From: Nannochloropsis oceanica
Lineage: Eukaryota > Sar > Eustigmatophyceae > Eustigmatales > Monodopsidaceae
DNA length: 64,000 bases
Assembly (NCBI GenBank): GCA_004519485.1
Contig: CP038119.1
Location: 248,001-312,000, forward strand
Reading direction: 5' to 3'
The notes beneath the pieces are model-generated. The model had not been told where the DNA came from. It made no database searches and worked only from the letters and a program-made list of their open reading frames with translations. The position numbers and the translations under genes are program-made. Of the stretch, positions 27,837 through 40,300 are shown one piece after another; the first letter of the stretch is position 1, and the number at the start of each line of letters is the position of its first letter.

Positions 27837-29111
27837 TTACTTATTGTCCAACACCTCCACTCCTGGCAGCACCTTGCCCTCCACGAACTCCAACATGGCC
27901 CCGCCGCCCGTGGAAACATGCGTGATCTTGTCAAACAAGCCCAACTTCTGCACCGTCACCAGAGAGTCCCCTCCTCCCACCACCGCCAAACCTCCTTTTT
28001 GGCTCAAGAAAGCCGCCATCCTTGTCACGGCATCCGTGCCCAGCGCGTAACGTGGCACCTCGATAACTCCCATCGGGCCATTCCAAAAGAACGTCTTGGC
28101 GTCCTTGATCTCATTATGGAAGTCGCCCACCGTCAACGGCCCGATATCCACTCCTATCCCATCCCCCTTGTAGCTCGCCACATCCGCATGCAGCGCTTTG
28201 CTACTGCTCGCCTCCTCCAGGTCCGGGGCCACCACAAAATCACGCGGCAACACCACCTTCACACCCTTCGCCTTGGCCTTAGCCAGAAACTCTTTCGCCA
28301 TCGGCACCAAATCCTCCTCCACCAAACTCCGTCCGATGTGATATCCCTGGGCTTTGGAAAACGTAAACATCATCCCCCCACCAATCAGAATCGTGTCGCA
28401 CTTGGCAAGCAAGCTCTCCAGCACCGGCAGCTTCGTCGATACCTTCGACCCCCCAATGCACGCCACCACCGGGTGCTCTGGGCTCGTCATGATCGTGCCC
28501 AAGGCCGTCAACTCCTTGTCAAGCAGTAATCCTGCCACCTTGTGAGACACAAACTTCGTGATCCCATGCGTGGACGCGTGCGCCCGATGCGCCGCCCCAA
28601 ACGCGTCATTTACGTAAATATCAGCGCCGGATACCTCGTGCAATTGCTTCGCATATGCCTCGTCGTTCTTCGTCTCCCCCGCGTGGAAACGAGTGTTTTC
28701 TAGGAGCACTACCTCTCCAGCTGAAGTGTTCTTGACAAAGGCAGCTGCCTCGGGCCCGGCCGAGTCCGGCGCCAAGCGGACAGGGGCCCTTATGGCCGCC
28801 TCCAGCACCGCAGCAACAGGTGTCAAACGCTTATCCTCCATCACTTGCCCCTTCGGTCGTCCCAAGTGACTGCTGACCACCACCTTAGCGCCTTGGTCGA
28901 GAAGGTATCGAATGGTGGGCGCCGAGAGGTTGATGCGGGTCTTGTCCTTCACAGCGCCGCCCTTAACAGGCACGTTCAGATCGGCGCGGACAAAGACATT
29001 CTTCCCCTTAAGCGACACCTCCTTGCTGAGATCTGCGATGGTCTTCTTCTTCTGGGCGGCAGCGACCGCAAAGCCACGGCACAGGGGCCTGTTTGGGAGG
29101 AGACGGAGCAT
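27837..29111 (-). CDS. PGK: Phosphoglycerate kinase, probably mitochondrial
   Basis: A single exon of 424 aa. It catalyses 1,3-bisphosphoglycerate plus ADP to 3-phosphoglycerate plus ATP. It has the family motifs VFVRADLNVPV, RINLSAPTIRYLLDQGA, VVVSSHLGRPKG, LLENTRFHAGE, YVNDAFGAAHRAHAST, the C-lobe block FFWNGPMGVIEVPRYALGT and the nucleotide-site block HVSTGGGAMLEFVEG. The start at 29111 gives MLRLLPNRPLCRGFAVAAAQ, an Arg-rich amphipathic leader without a signal peptide. That points to mitochondrial import rather than plastid import. Stramenopiles are known to run the lower half of glycolysis in mitochondria, so this fits. An in-frame upstream ATG at 29312 would add 67 residues of no clear use. 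It is divergent from the folate dehydrogenase gene. Confidence 0.95.
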   Translation of the reverse strand: MLRLLPNRPLCRGFAVAAAQKKKTIADLSKEVSLKGKNVFVRADLNVPVKGGAVKDKTRINLSAPTIRYLLDQGAKVVVSSHLGRPKGQVMEDKRLTPVAAVLEAAIRAPVRLAPDSAGPEAAAFVKNTSAGEVVLLENTRFHAGETKNDEAYAKQLHEVSGADIYVNDAFGAAHRAHASTHGITKFVSHKVAGLLLDKELTALGTIMTSPEHPVVACIGGSKVSTKLPVLESLLAKCDTILIGGGMMFTFSKAQGYHIGRSLVEEDLVPMAKEFLAKAKAKGVKVVLPRDFVVAPDLEEASSSKALHADVASYKGDGIGVDIGPLTVGDFHNEIKDAKTFFWNGPMGVIEVPRYALGTDAVTRMAAFLSQKGGLAVVGGGDSLVTVQKLGLFDKITHVSTGGGAMLEFVEGKVLPGVEVLDNK

Positions 29112-29989
29112 GGTGCTGCAGGAAAGGTAGAGGGTCTCGATCGAAGAAGCGAGCCTGTGAGTTTTGTGTTGTGTTGGGGGAGGGATGGCTTGAGACAAAG
29201 GAGGGCCGTGGCTCAGTGTCAACAAAGGAAAGTGGGCGTAAGAGGCTCTTGTGTGCCATACAGCCTTGGAAAGTGCATGTGATGAAGCGTTATGGCGTGG
29301 CAGGAATCTCAATCCTACGTGGGTGGTTGTGGCGAGTGAAGCGAGTAAAACATGCGTGCCAAAAGCTAGAACTTGAGAGTGCCCGCAACCTTCTCTGCTT
29401 ATTTGAGACGCAAAAAGAAGAATTAAGTTTAATTAGCACGCCAGGACTTTGGGCATTGCGGCATGTCCGGTGCAAACACAGGCGAGCAGGGGTCGTGGGC
29501 GAGCAGTGTTACGTGCGTGGCTCGGAACGATGATTCGATTGTTTCTCTCCAAAGTTGACCTTGGCCATGCAGCGTTCTTTTCTCCGCCCGCCCATCCCAT
29601 GCTGTTTGGTCCGTGACATTTTGGTGCTGGGGTCATTATGGCCTTGTAAATATGTTGAGCCTGCCTTTGATGTGACCTCCTCCACCCCCAGCCAAACTCG
29701 ACAAAGACTGCCACTGGTGGTAAACATTCCCTTCCATCCGCTTGAGATGCCGCGGCATTATCCGTGTGTGCCGCAAGCTGCCGCGTCTACTTGCGCAATA
29801 CATGGTAATGAGCGGTCCGCGAATATTTGTCTTGATGGTCGATGTACAATGGAGTCAACTTTGTGGCTCTAGAAAATCCCGCGCCGCACACACCCCCGTT
29901 CCCCCCCTCCCCCCCACCTCCTCGTAGGCTACCAAGCAGTTGTCTCTCGACTTCCCCTCATCCTCGTCCGACGACCAGCCACCATCACC
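29112..29989. promoter_or_regulatory. Shared upstream region, PGK/folate dehydrogenase
   Basis: About 880 bp between divergent starts. No gene is evident. It must hold both promoters; no recognisable element. Confidence 0.4.
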
Positions 29990-31377
29990 ATGGCCGAGGC
30001 GACGACGACGACGGCAGAGATCACAGCAAACGGGACGGCCAAGCCGGGTCCCGCTGTAAAAATCGATGTGACGGAGATTGCGAAGCCCTACCGCGAGGAG
30101 GTCCGTACCGCCATCCGAGACAAGTGCGGCGGCGTGGGCCCGAAGCTGGTAGCTTTTTTGGCCAACACGGTGAGACATGGCTAATAATCTGCACGTCCAT
30201 GATATTCCGTGTTTGTGCGCGTGCGCGTATGTATACGTACCAAGAGAAGTGGGTGTCAGGGGTCATCATGGTGGGTGGGTTGGGGTGGGGGAGAGTGGTA
30301 GACTATTGCTGTCCACCGCGTCTTCTCATGTCCCTGTCGTTACGCCTACGATTTATGCCAAAATGCCCCTGCTTGTTCGATGCGCAGTCTCAGTATCGCA
30401 TCCGCTGACCTGACAAGTCCTCCTCCCTCTATTCCTTCCCCAATTCCTGCCCACAGGACCCTTACGCTCGTCAGTATGCCGAATGGACTGGCCGTGCCTG
30501 CGAGGCGGACGGCATCCGCTACGAGCTCCGCATCATCACTGAAAATGAGCTGGAGGAGAAGCTATATGAAGCCAACGAAGATCCAAGTGTGCATGGGATA
30601 TTAATATACTACCCGGTCTTCGGGTTCTTCCCTTCTTTTTATGGTGGGTCGATGGACGATTATTTGAGGGATTCGGTGTCGTTTAAGAAGGACGTGGAAG
30701 GGCTGTCCTTCACTTACCGCTTTAATCTCTATAGAAACATTCGGTTCATGGACGCCCCATCTTCCCTCCCTCCGTCGTCCTCCGGTAATCCCTCCCAAAG
30801 GCCGTCTGCTTTCGCACCACAATTGAAGTGTCTGTTGCCGTGCACCGCGTTGAGTGTTGTGAAGATCCTCGAAACCATCGGCGGGTACAATTTGGACCTG
30901 CCCATCGGTGAGAGGATGAAAGGCAAGGTCGTGAGTATCATCAATCGAAGTGAGATTGTGGGGAGGCCTCTCGGCGCGCTCTTGGCGAACGATGGCGCGG
31001 ACATTTTCTCTGTCGATATCGACTCGATCTACCATTTCCGTCGAGGCCAACTGCTCAAAACGACCGAAACGCCTGAAAGCGCCGTTCGACGCTCGGACGT
31101 CATTGTCTGTGGTGTCCCAGTAAAAAGCTACAAGCTCCCCACGGCATGGGTGAAGCCCGGGGCGATCGTCGTTAACGTCGCCAGTTACAAAAACGTCAAC
31201 GAGGAAGAGCTCCTCAACGTCCCGGGGGTGAAGTATGTACCATTGGTGGGAAAAGTGACAATTGCCATGCTAGAACGAAATCTGATCCGACTGTACGAGC
31301 AGTACCACGCCGAAGCTTCGCCGGGAAAGGACTTCAAGTACGTGTTGGAAAACCGACCTCCTATGCTGAAGGGTTGA
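29990..31377 (+). CDS. MTD1: NAD-dependent methylenetetrahydrofolate dehydrogenase (MTD1 type)
   Basis: Two exons, 29990-30169 and 30457-31377, in phase, giving 366 aa. It oxidises 5,10-methylene- to 5,10-methenyl-tetrahydrofolate. The sequence follows the monofunctional yeast Mtd1 rather than bifunctional FolD: DPSVHGILIYYPVFG, KDVEGLSFTYRFNLY, LKCLLPCTALSVVKILE, the nucleotide-binding INRSEIVGRPLGALLANDGA, IVVNVASYKN and VPLVGKVTIAMLERNLIRL. The N-terminal domain starts at KIDVTEIAKPYREEV. A Ser/Pro-rich insertion (about 150-175) sits before the LPCTALS block. No targeting peptide is apparent, so a cytosolic place is likely. The ATG at 29990 has a good ACC-type context (CACCATGG). Confidence 0.93.
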
Positions 31378-32105
31378 AGGAGGGAAGGAAGAAAGGAGGA
31401 GGGAGGTTGGATCGATGGCGGCTGCGACGTGGGATGTGAGGACAGGAGAGAGAAAGGGTTTTTGATAGAGAATGCAAGAAAACCACACCAATTTTGATGC
31501 AAAAGAACATATACAAATATTTTCAAAGGGAGCGATGCGCCGCAAAGAGGAGGAGGAGGAGGATGAGGAAGAGGAGGAAAAGGAGGAGACATGGGCAAGG
31601 CAAGTTTTTAATTGAAGATGGCACTGCAATTTAGACAAGGGAGGAAGGGAAAAAGGACGTAGAAGAGCCGTGACAGATACATAGCTTCTGGGAACATTTT
31701 TGAGGCCTCACTTTTGATAATTTATAGAGATAGCGGACATAATTGAAGATGAAGAGCCGGCGTGGTAGTTGGATGGGTGGGCATGAAGACGAGGAGGGTG
31801 GTGATTTGGCGATCACTGTTGTTCCCTACCACGTCCTTCCCATTTCATTGAATGGAGCTTGGTGGCATGGTTGCCCAGGGCCAAGATTGAGAGTTAAAGC
31901 CTTAAAAAAGAAAAGCCATTAATATTTTTGAAGGGTAGAAGTGAAAAGAAGGAAGAGAAGAGGAAGTCGACCTCATCGAGTTTTCGTTGTGGCAGAAGCG
32001 CGTGACTTTGATCGTTACTTGAATTTCTGCTTTGATACTCTATTTACACTCTCTGATTACAACGCTGCCTGCTTTATACCTCCCTTCCTCCAAACCTCCA
32101 TCCCT
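31378..32105. other. Convergent intergenic region
   Basis: Tail-to-tail space between the folate dehydrogenase and the coiled-coil gene. It includes the two 3' untranslated regions. A GAG-rich run lies near 31547-31580. No gene is seen. Confidence 0.5.
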
Positions 32106-33877
32106 TCATCCCTTCCCCGCCCTCATCCTCGTAATTTCCCTTGCGGCTTTCTCGAGCTCTTCCCTCAGCCTCCCCACCTCTCTCTCCCGCCTCCTCGTCT
32201 CCGCCCTGCTCTCCAGCAGTGCCCCCATCAACCGCCCGACCTCCTCCTTCCCCTCCCTCTGCTCCTCCCTCCATCCCTCCTCTGCCCTCTCCCTCGCGAT
32301 TGCATGTTTTTGGACCAGCTCTTCCACTTTCGCAGTTGCCTGTGTCAACACCTGCCCTACCCTCTCCTCCGCTGCCCGTTCCACATCCCGCCGAAATCGC
32401 TGCGCAAATCCCTCGAGCTCCCTGCGTGCACGCCTCCCTTCCTCCACCCTTTCCTCCGCTTCCCTGGCCAAATGTTCCCATGTCCGCCGATCTTCTTCCT
32501 TATCCTCTAATTGCTTTTCCAAGTCTTCTTTGTGGGCGGATTGCCTCATAAACTCTGTTTCGGCTTGCTGCAGCGACGTATGCATTTCTCTTGCTTGTGC
32601 TTGTACAGTGGACAATTCTGTTTCTAGGACAGCGAGGCGTGTTGAAAGCTGTTGGTTGGCTTGGTGGAGGGAGACGCACGAGGAGTTTAGTTGCTTGTTA
32701 TAGCGGTAGGCGAGGGAGAGTTCTAGACGGGTGGCTCGGTAGGAAGTTTGAAGGATGGATTCCTTCTTCGCCAAATGCTGCTGGTGGTGGAGCTGCTGCT
32801 CCCCCTCCCCCTCCTCCTTTCCTTCTTTTTCTTCTTTTTCTTCGGGACCCGTGCTTATTGGAGGTCTCTGCTGCTTCTGCAGCACCTCGTGTTGCTCTTG
32901 CTGCTGCTGTTGCTGTGAAGGCCGTGGCGCCGACGCTTCAGGAGAAGAGGCGGAGTCTTCTCCTTCATACTGTGCTATGCCACCCCTCTCCTCCCCTTGC
33001 TGCTGCAGCTGCTGCTCCTCCTCCTTTTCTTCTTCTCCAAACGGTGACACCAACACACTCATTTCTCCCAGCAAATTCTGCAATTGCCCCTGCAGGACCT
33101 GCTGCATCCTCACTGCTGCCCTGCCTCCTTGAATGGCCTCTTTTCCCCTTTCTCGTGAATTCTGCACTTCCTTCTCCATTTCGTTCATCCTTGTTTCCAA
33201 GGCAGCTATATGGGCGGTGGCTTTTTCATGGGCGACGTGGAGTTCACGCTCCCTGTCAAGGAGGGAGAGGAGGTTTCGTTGCAGAGACGCCGCCTGTTGT
33301 GTCTGACTCGCTAACTCCCCCTTGACGGAATGTAGAGTGGACAGGAGCTGATTTTTTTCCCGCAGGAGGGCGTCACGCTCGACGGTCAGGGCGGGGAGGA
33401 GGGAGGGGAGGGGAGGGGAGGATGAAAGAGAGGAGGGGGGTGGTGATGATGGACAGGCGGCTGGAGGAGGAGAGTCGGTGGATGAAAAGACAGTTGTGCA
33501 TCTGTCGTTGGCAGATGGAGGAGACGCAGATGAGGATAAGGATCCCTGACGTCTATGTTCCTGGTGCTGCCGCTGCCCTTTGTCATGGTCGCTCCTACGG
33601 CTGCTGCTCCTAGAGCTGCTGCCACCGCCACCGCTGCTGCTGCTGCTGCTGCTGGCACTGGTGTCTTTCTTGGTGAACGCACTGAGGAGCAACGCTGGCA
33701 ATTGAGATACGTCTACACTGCTACTGCTGCTGCTGCTCCTCCCCCCGCTGCTGGTGATGCTGCTGCTACTCCTTCCCCCGCTGCTGGTGGTGATGGTGCT
33801 CTTGGTGGTACTGTTACCGGCTGCTGTCTTGCACGATGTAGATGCGGGTTGCAAGAGCTTGTTCCCATCTGGATTAC

Positions 33878-33914
<37 letters not shown>

Positions 33915-34517
33915 TTCTTCAAACGTCATCGTTTTCATCGCCCCCACAATCCTTGCATTCATAACATCTCCCTTTGCTCCTTCTGCTGCCGATGAGATGG
34001 GTGGCAGGTAGTCCAAGACTCGTACGCCCTTTTCTTGATATTTCCCTTGGATGTCCAGCAAGAGCTGGGCTTCTCTCCCTTGGTATCGAGCAAGAAACGC
34101 GTCGATCTTATCTACGTTACTGGGGTTGTGTGCCCTATAAAAATTTAGGAGCATCGCACGGAGAAGGTCATGATTATCGCAAAAAGACTGTGGGAATTGT
34201 GAGGGAAGCGAGGAAGGTGCTGAAGTGTCGGTGTCTCTCTCGGGAGGTGGGGGGGAAGAGGCTTGCGTTGTGGAGACCGGCACTTGTTGCTGCAGAGTTC
34301 TATCTTGACCTCCAAGAGCGGTAAACGATGGAGTAGCCGCTGATTTGGCAGAGACTGCTTTTGCCTCATGCTGTTGTATGGGGGAGGCTGGAGGCGGGGG
34401 GGAGATGATGATGCTCTCTTCCTCGTCGTCGTCCTCCAACTGCGACGCCTCCTTGTCATTTTCACCGCCGCCCTCGACGCCGCCACCGCCTACCCACATA
34501 GGGGAAGCTGTGTCCAT
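32106..34517 (-). CDS. Coiled-coil protein with conserved N-terminal helical motif
   Basis: A single exon of 803 aa. Residues about 105-180 carry HDLLRAMLLNFYRAHNPSNV, DKIDAFLARYQGREAQLLLD and IQGKYQEKGVRVLDYLPP. This helical 'LNFY..HNP...DKID..L..Y.G.E..L' block is found at the start of many protist coiled-coil proteins. After Ser-, Gly- and Gln-rich linkers, long coiled coils cover about 385-500 and 590-803 (e.g. RLAVLETELSTVQAQAREM, KLEDL-type heptads). No enzyme motif is present. It is probably a structural or tethering protein; I cannot name it. Confidence 0.75.
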
Positions 34518-35048
34518 TGAATGTGGTTATGTGAGTGAGCTATCTATGCATTGAGACTGGCACCATAGTGCTCCCTCCTCCCGAAGAGGCTCTATCGCCG
34601 CCCGTTAGGGTGATTTTCGAAAGCCATGCCTTCTTTCCTTCACTAATGCCTGGCTGACCCACTACCAACACGCCTTACTTGCCGACCGAAAAAAGGATTA
34701 TACTTCACGGAGACTGGCGAAGCGGGGAGGGGGTGCGAGGTGTTATGGATTAGGAGAGCGGCGGACAACCAAACAAGCACCCTCTGCCTGCTGGAAGCAT
34801 CCTGCTAATGCCTCGAAGCAGCAACACACACCAACGGCCATACTCCCCCTACTTACACGGCTCTACATTCCCTCTATGTGCATTTACATAGGTCACGCGT
34901 CATCGCGTCGTCGTCCTCCCACCTTCCAGCGGCTGGCCTCTTTTCCTCTCCTCTTCTATCTGCTCCATTACTACCCCCCTCCCATCCGTCCACGACACAA
35001 GAAAGAACCACTCGTAGCAAGGCCTCGCCTTCTCACCACATCACTACT
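34518..35048. promoter_or_regulatory. Shared upstream region, coiled-coil/KDEL receptor
   Basis: About 530 bp between divergent starts, without a gene. Nothing I can name. Confidence 0.4.
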
Positions 35049-36392
35049 ATGTCGATGAACATTTTCCGCTTGGCGGGAGATATGTCGCACGTATTCTCCA
35101 TCATCATCCTTTTGCTTCGGTTGCAAGTTGCAAAGAACGCCAATGGCGTCTCTCTCAAGACGCAAGAATTGTTCTTGATCGTATTTTGTACTCGGTACCT
35201 AGACCTGTTTATACGCTACATTTCTCTCTATAACTCCGTGATGAAGATTTTGTACATCGGCTCCACGGCGGGTAAGTCGTTGAGGGGGGTGGGAGGAAGC
35301 GAGGGAGAGAGAGGAAAGGGGAGGGAGGGAGAATGGACAGGAGGAAACATGTGAAGCATGTACACAGAGCGTTTCCCACCTGCTCGTCCGCTTCTTGTAA
35401 TACACGAAACTCAAGATTGAGATGCATGCATGACAGCCGAAGGAAAAGGAAGAGACGCTAATTTCTTCTCAGTGCGTTTATGCTCTTCTCAACTCCCTCC
35501 ACCCGTCCCTCTGTTTTTCTCTGTCCCCCTCCCTCCATTTCTCTCTCCCCCCCTCCCTCCTTTCCTCTTTCGCAGCGATCGTTCACATGATCAGATACCG
35601 GGAGCCATACCGCAGCACGTACGACAAGAACCAAGACTCTTTCCGACTGGAGTTCGCCTTGGCGCCCTGCTTTGTCCTGGCGTTGATCACAAACTTAATA
35701 AGGGGCTTCGGCATCGTTGAGGTAGGGAGGAAGGGAGGTCGGGGGGGAGGGAAGGAACCTGTACGGTTTCCTGATACGTGTCTTATCTAGCACCCTGTCC
35801 TCCCCTCCATCCCTCCTCCTTCGACCCCTTAGCTGCTGTGGACCTTTTCCATCTACCTGGAGGCAGTGGCCATCCTCCCTCAATTGATCGTGCTGCAGCG
35901 ATACAGCGTGGTGGAGAATTTGACAGGACATTACATTTTCTTCCTTGGGGCGTACCGAGGCCTTTACATCCTGAACTGGGTAGGGAGGGAGGAAGGGGGG
36001 GAGGAAGGGGGGGAGGGAAGGGGGGGTGGGAAGGGGGGGAGGGAGGGTGGGGGGCGCAGAGGTATGTGGTTGAGGGCTTTCCGTGAACACAGCATCTCCT
36101 TCCTCCTTGGGGCGAACGTACTGTTACCTAGTTCAATGTTTTTATTTATCTCAGACATGAGATATTGACATTTTCAAATTACTTATTTGTTATTCATCTA
36201 TTTCCGTCATTTAACTATTGATTACAGATCTATCGGGCCTACACGGAGAAGCACTACCACCACGATTTGGTCGTGTACGCCTGTGGCTTTGTCCAAACCG
36301 CCCTCTATGCCGACTTCTTCTATTACTACATGCAGAGCAAATACCACGGCGGCACTTTCTCCTTACCCACATCTGCGGGCGGGTTCAAGTAA
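35049..36392 (+). CDS. ERD2: ER lumen protein-retaining receptor (KDEL receptor)
   Basis: Four exons, 35049-35271, 35576-35721, 35833-35979 and 36228-36392, all in phase, giving 226 aa. It is a seven-helix Golgi/ER receptor that returns K/HDEL-tagged chaperones to the ER. Hallmarks are [40 protein letters not shown], the exon 3 block [32 protein letters not shown] and the last exon's [16 protein letters not shown]. The length is close to the usual 212-220 aa. The start at 35049 gives MSMNIFRL; Met3 is an equal choice. Introns 1 and 2 start with GGGA-rich and end with CCCT-rich stretches. Intron 3 has the GGGA start but an ordinary 3' end. Confidence 0.96.
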
Positions 36393-37375
36393 ATCGGATT
36401 GTGGGAGGAAATGAAAGGTGGAAGCATGGAGGGAGGAGGGAAGGAGGGAAGGAGGGAATGAAGGGAGCATTTTGTGTAGTACGACTACAAGGAGAAGGAG
36501 AGCCACGGAGGAAATTTAAGGATGCGGATTATAGCACATGAATGGATAGGGAGGAAGGGAGGAAGGGAGGGAAGGAGGGTAATTTGAGAAACCACGGGAA
36601 GGAATGTGAAGGCCCTCCGTCCGCCACATACAAATTTTGTGATGGAGGTGAAGAAGAGGCCGTAGGGAGAGGAATGGAAGGAAGAAGAATGGGAGGGCAA
36701 GTACTGCTATGGTGAATGGAGTAGTAGCGGGGGTGACCATTGACGTAATGTGCTTCAAAAGTTTTTCAAAATTATTTTTTGGGGGGGGGGGGAAAGGCGG
36801 GAGGATGGAGGGAGGGACATAGAATGACAGGGGTAAGAGGGTATGTGTGGCAGGAAGGGCCTTTGAATCGGAGAGAAAGCAGGCGAAAGCAGGAGGAGCG
36901 TGCGAAACTCTAATGAACGAGACATCCTCTGTCATCGGGTTTGGGGTACTACGGAGTTTTTACTCTTTGTGTTATGGCCCGTCGGTCCTGCTTTCCCTCT
37001 TCCTTTTCCATCGTTAAATTTACCCTTCTCTCCTATTGTTCGTGAACTCGCACGCTTGACTCAAATAGATGGTGGAAGAGGAGGAAGAGGGGGAGGAAGG
37101 TGTAAGGGGGGCCTGGGGACAGGAGAGGGGCGTGCTGCCTGTTTATCGTGCTGCCTATTTCCTTATCCAAGCAGTTTGTGCTCGGTTGCTACTTATCTAT
37201 TATTCTTTCCCTTGCTGCTGCTGTCTTTGTTCGCGCCTCATCCATCATTGCATGCCTTTCGGTCACCTAAAAGTCGATCCAGCAGTCTTTCCCTTCCTCT
37301 CTACACGTGAGCCTATCGATCTTCCCCCCCTACTTTCCCTCCTTCCTCCTCCCTGCTTCTTTTCCTCCCTCCTCA
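36393..37375. other. Convergent intergenic region
   Basis: Between the KDEL receptor and exportin-5, tail to tail. It contains GGAA/GGGA clusters (36430-36575), a G-run at about 36780-36791 and a pyrimidine-rich 3' part. No supported gene. Confidence 0.55.
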
Positions 37376-40300
37376 TCACTCTCCGAACAGATTCGCGACC
37401 GACGCCGCACATAGTTCCACCTCCTCCCTCTGTGCTTGTAACGCCTGGCCCCTTCTAATCAACTTGGCCTGCAATTCACTCATCTCCATACTCCCACTCC
37501 TCCCTCTCCCTCCTCCAGCCCCTCCTTCTCCTCCTCCTCCTCCTCCTCCCCCTCTTCCAACTTCCCTTCCCGTGGCCCCACCCCTCAAAATACTCTCCTC
37601 CTTCCCGACGGGAGTTGATTCACACTTTTTCCGTCCACCTCCCTCCTTCCCCCCTCCTCTCCCCTCCTTCTTGCCCCCTCCCCGGGTCTCCACCACAATC
37701 TTCAACGTTTCCTTCAGAAACTCTCTCTGCTCCTTCGACTGGTGCGTCCTCAACATCCTCTCCTCCATCTCTCCCACAATCGCAGGAGTCAGCCCCGGGA
37801 GCCCCAACAAAACCTGCCTCGGGAGCTCACAAGCTACGAGCGCCGTCCTCCTCGGCGAGACCCTCGGTCCTCCACCTCCTCCAGCACTCCCTCCCTCCCT
37901 CCCTCCCTCTCCTCCTCCTCCACCACCCAACGTGCCGTTCTCCCCAATCACCATCCCACGGTAAATCTCCGTTGCCAATGCCACTAGGTCATTCTGCATC
38001 CCCAAGACCCATGCCTGCTCCGCCAAAACTGCCCCCACCAGCTCTTTGAACAATTCCAGTCCGAATGCCGAATATAGTTTCGGTTCTTTTCCGCCTATCT
38101 CCAGCATGCGCTGCGCGACATGCACGGCCCGACGGCACGAATGTTGGTCTTGCCAACATAACGCCCCAATCACCGAGAGAAATAACGGCACAGCACACGC
38201 GTCGGAGTCTACGACCAGGAACCGTATCAGGGCATCCACAAACTCCTTCACGGCCGTACAAGGTGGAGGCGGGCACTTTCCATTCACGCCAGCTTCCCCT
38301 CCTCCTTCCCCTTCTCCTCCTTTACCACCACCACCCTCCTCTCCTCCACCTCCAGCACTACTACTATGATACAACTGCTGAGACTGTACATCCCTTCCCC
38401 CATCCCTACCCCCTCCTCCTCCTCCAATCGTCAGAACATGCGCGGCCTTGGCCGTCTGCTGCTGATGATGCACGGCCTTGTTACTCTCGACCAACGCCTG
38501 GATCATCCCTCCTCTCAGTGCCAACGCCGCCTGCAACGCCTCAATAAATGCCCTTGTCACCTCCCTCCTCAATTTGTCCACGATCGTTTCATAGTCCTCT
38601 ACACTCAACCCCCCCTCCCTCCCTCCTTCCCTCAACCCCTCCGTCAACACCACCGTCCCTCCCTCCACCAAATGCTCCAACTCCCCCCCCGGCCCTCCCT
38701 CCCTCCCTCCCCCTCCCCATGTCACGGAACACCGCACAACCATGTGCGACAAGAATGGGCCGACGATGGGAGGCAAATGCGAGGCGAACAAAGGGCGAGG
38801 GCAATTCACTATGTAAGGTTCCAGGAAATTTTTAATCAACCAGGGCACGTGCCGATGGTCCATCCAAACCAAGGGCCCCAGGACCGTCTCACGCATGGCC
38901 AAGAGGGTGGCAGGGTGGTAATAAATCACTTTATGATGACAGGCTTTTTCCAGGAGTTGATAGGCGGATTGACGGATCTGATTGAGCCATGTTGGCCATT
39001 TCCGATACTGATTCCCCCCGACACCGACGGTCGCTTGGGGAGGGCGAGCCCCACCGGCCTTAACCCGAGAGAGGACCTCGTCGTCGTTCAGGGAGAGGAG
39101 GTGGCGCGCGTGGGGGTGGGAAAGAAGTTCCCGTCGCACGTCTGGCGTCCACATCCCGTGCAGGACCCGAAGGAGCGCGAGGAGGTTTGGAAGAATCCTC
39201 ACCCAAACGGGGACGAAAGGGTTGATGTGCACCAACTCCTCCAACGACAAGCTGTCGCATATCAGCACCCGCGCGATCCCTGCCAGCGTCGGGTCTTTGC
39301 TGCTTATGTCGTCCTGCTGTGGCACTTTCAACCGCCGAGTAACGCCCAGAAACGTGTTCAGCGCGCCCAACAAGGCATGCGTCCGGTCGTGAGCTTCATC
39401 CCATTCTTCCGCCGTTTGGGGCATGTGCAACCCTCCTTGGGCCCCTCCTTCCCTCCCTCCTTCCCCGACACCCACACCGAACAATTGCAAAAACGCAGGG
39501 ACGGACGCCAGGGCCTGACAAGTCGCGGCACTCTCCCAATACCCTTCGGAATCCGCCACAAGCTCCCCTACAAATGTCATGCGTTGCACTGGGTCCGCAA
39601 TGGCGTTCGCAACCACTACCAACATCTCGATGAGCATGGGCCGTTGGGAGTCGCTGACCTCGCCCTTGACCATCAATGCCCGGCAGCGGGTACACAACTC
39701 CCCCAGGAACGGCACGACGATATCAGGGACAGTGTTGCAGATCTCCGTCAAACTGTTCGACCCCCGTCTTCTGACCTGCACTGCTTCAGGCGACAAGTGC
39801 TTCATCAGTTGACTTGCATTGGGGAACACTTGGCCAGCGAGCGCCGGGTCCCGGTACTCCATGTACGTAAAGAGTCTCTCCAACACCGTCCACAGCTGCC
39901 GGTCAAAGTAGCGATAAAAGCGCTTGAAGCCCTCCAGAAGCAAGCAATGGCAATACAACAACAGCGGGTCCGTCACACGCCACTCCAGCAGCACAGTCAG
40001 CAACCACCCCACATTCTGGACCAATGCCACGTCCACCTCATTCCCCTGCTGTGGCTCGGGAATACCGCCCAAGATCCGATCCAGTGGATTCACCAGCCCC
40101 TCAAATTGCCTGTAGGCTTCACTCTGCACCGTCACCCACCCTCCCGCCACAGCAGCAACACCAATACCAGCACCAATAGCAGTGCCCGGGCCACTTGCGG
40201 GGGCAGCAGCGCTCTTGCTGGCAGCACCGGCAGCAGTAGCAGCAGCGGTTGTACAAGCCGCGGCTGATTCTGGCGTTCCAAAGCGTCGGATCAGACAAGG

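Noticed and set aside
32591-33325. 244-codon plus-strand frame with Ala/Leu-rich sequence
   Set aside because: Antisense to the coiled-coil gene. Its composition derives from the Gln/Ser/Glu repeats on the coding strand.
38366-40267. 633-codon plus-strand open frame
   Set aside because: Fully antisense to exportin-5, Pro/His/Gln-rich and without domain features. The minus strand carries the conserved HEAT-repeat protein.
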